Shown here piece after piece: positions 4,990-5,029 of a stretch of DNA of 5,029 nt. A program made the translations under genes and the position numbers. The notes under the pieces are model-generated. The model was not told the DNA's origin and did not search any database. It saw nothing but the letters and a program-made list of their open reading frames with translations. The stretch is from Neorhizobium sp. UBA7851 (lineage in GTDB: Bacteria; Pseudomonadota; Alphaproteobacteria; Rhizobiales; Rhizobiaceae). Numbering within the stretch: position 1 is the first letter of the stretch; every line of letters begins with the position of its first letter. Location: NCBI GenBank assembly GCA_002500765.1, contig DLSX01000034.1, forward strand, positions 1-5,029. Reading direction: 5' to 3'.

Positions 4990-5029
4990 CAGCCCCTCAC
5001 CCTAACCCTCTCCCCGCATGCGGGGAGAG
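4990..5029. repeat. Palindromic intergenic repeat of the rhizobial CCCTCACCCTAACCCTCTCCCC type (cut by edge)
   Basis: The last 22 bases (5008-5029) form a perfect palindrome, 11-base arms CTCTCCCCGCA/TGCGGGGAGAG with no loop, preceded by CCCTCACCCTAAC. I recognise this wording as a dispersed extragenic repeat abundant in Rhizobiaceae and some other proteobacteria. A second CCCCTCAC copy at 4969-4976 suggests partial duplication of its leading edge. It lies upstream of the LysR gene and continues outside the window. Confidence 0.65.

Overview
The window looks like chromosome or large-replicon DNA of an alphaproteobacterium, most likely Rhizobiaceae (Agrobacterium/Rhizobium-like). This rests on GC-rich codon usage, the style of the phospholipase D, XRE and LysR proteins, and the CCCTCACCCTAACCCTCTCC palindromic intergenic repeat at the right edge, a type common in these genomes. 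The assignment is inference; no rRNA or tRNA is present to anchor it.

Left part (1-2357, + strand): the 3' part of a ChaC-type gamma-glutamylcyclotransferase gene, cut by the window edge. A 152-base gap follows, holding a GC-rich stem-loop and a long near-perfect hairpin just upstream of a possible 12-codon leader ORF. The leader overlaps, by ATGA, a 64-residue two-TM membrane protein. Next is a complete two-HKD-motif phospholipase D-family enzyme (498 aa) whose ribosome-binding region lies inside another predicted hairpin.

Middle (2358-2845, + strand): a 117-residue XRE/Cro-C1-type helix-turn-helix protein. Its last codons form an 11-bp hairpin in the narrow convergent junction with the next gene.

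Right part (2846-5029, - strand): a 349-residue protein that I recognise as a homologue of the Bacillus thuringiensis Cyt (cytolytic delta-endotoxin) family. It has an Arg-rich N-terminal segment, a full Cyt-like core, a (DDVTL) tandem-repeat linker, and an extra C-terminal domain of about 78 residues absent from classical Cyt toxins. Upstream of it, in the same direction, is a LysR-family regulator starting at a TTG codon. The 149-bp gap between them carries two adjacent dyads and a leader hairpin, a plausible control region for the Cyt-like gene.

How they fit together: the LysR gene and the Cyt-like gene form the one suggestive regulator-effector pair (inference from order and the operator-like dyads). 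The XRE protein, convergent with the toxin gene, is a second possible regulator. The ChaC, small membrane protein and phospholipase D genes share a strand but show no clear functional link to the toxin. The Cyt-like protein is the highlight. No IS element, CRISPR array, tRNA or rRNA is visible, and no gene-free stretch exceeds 300 bases.
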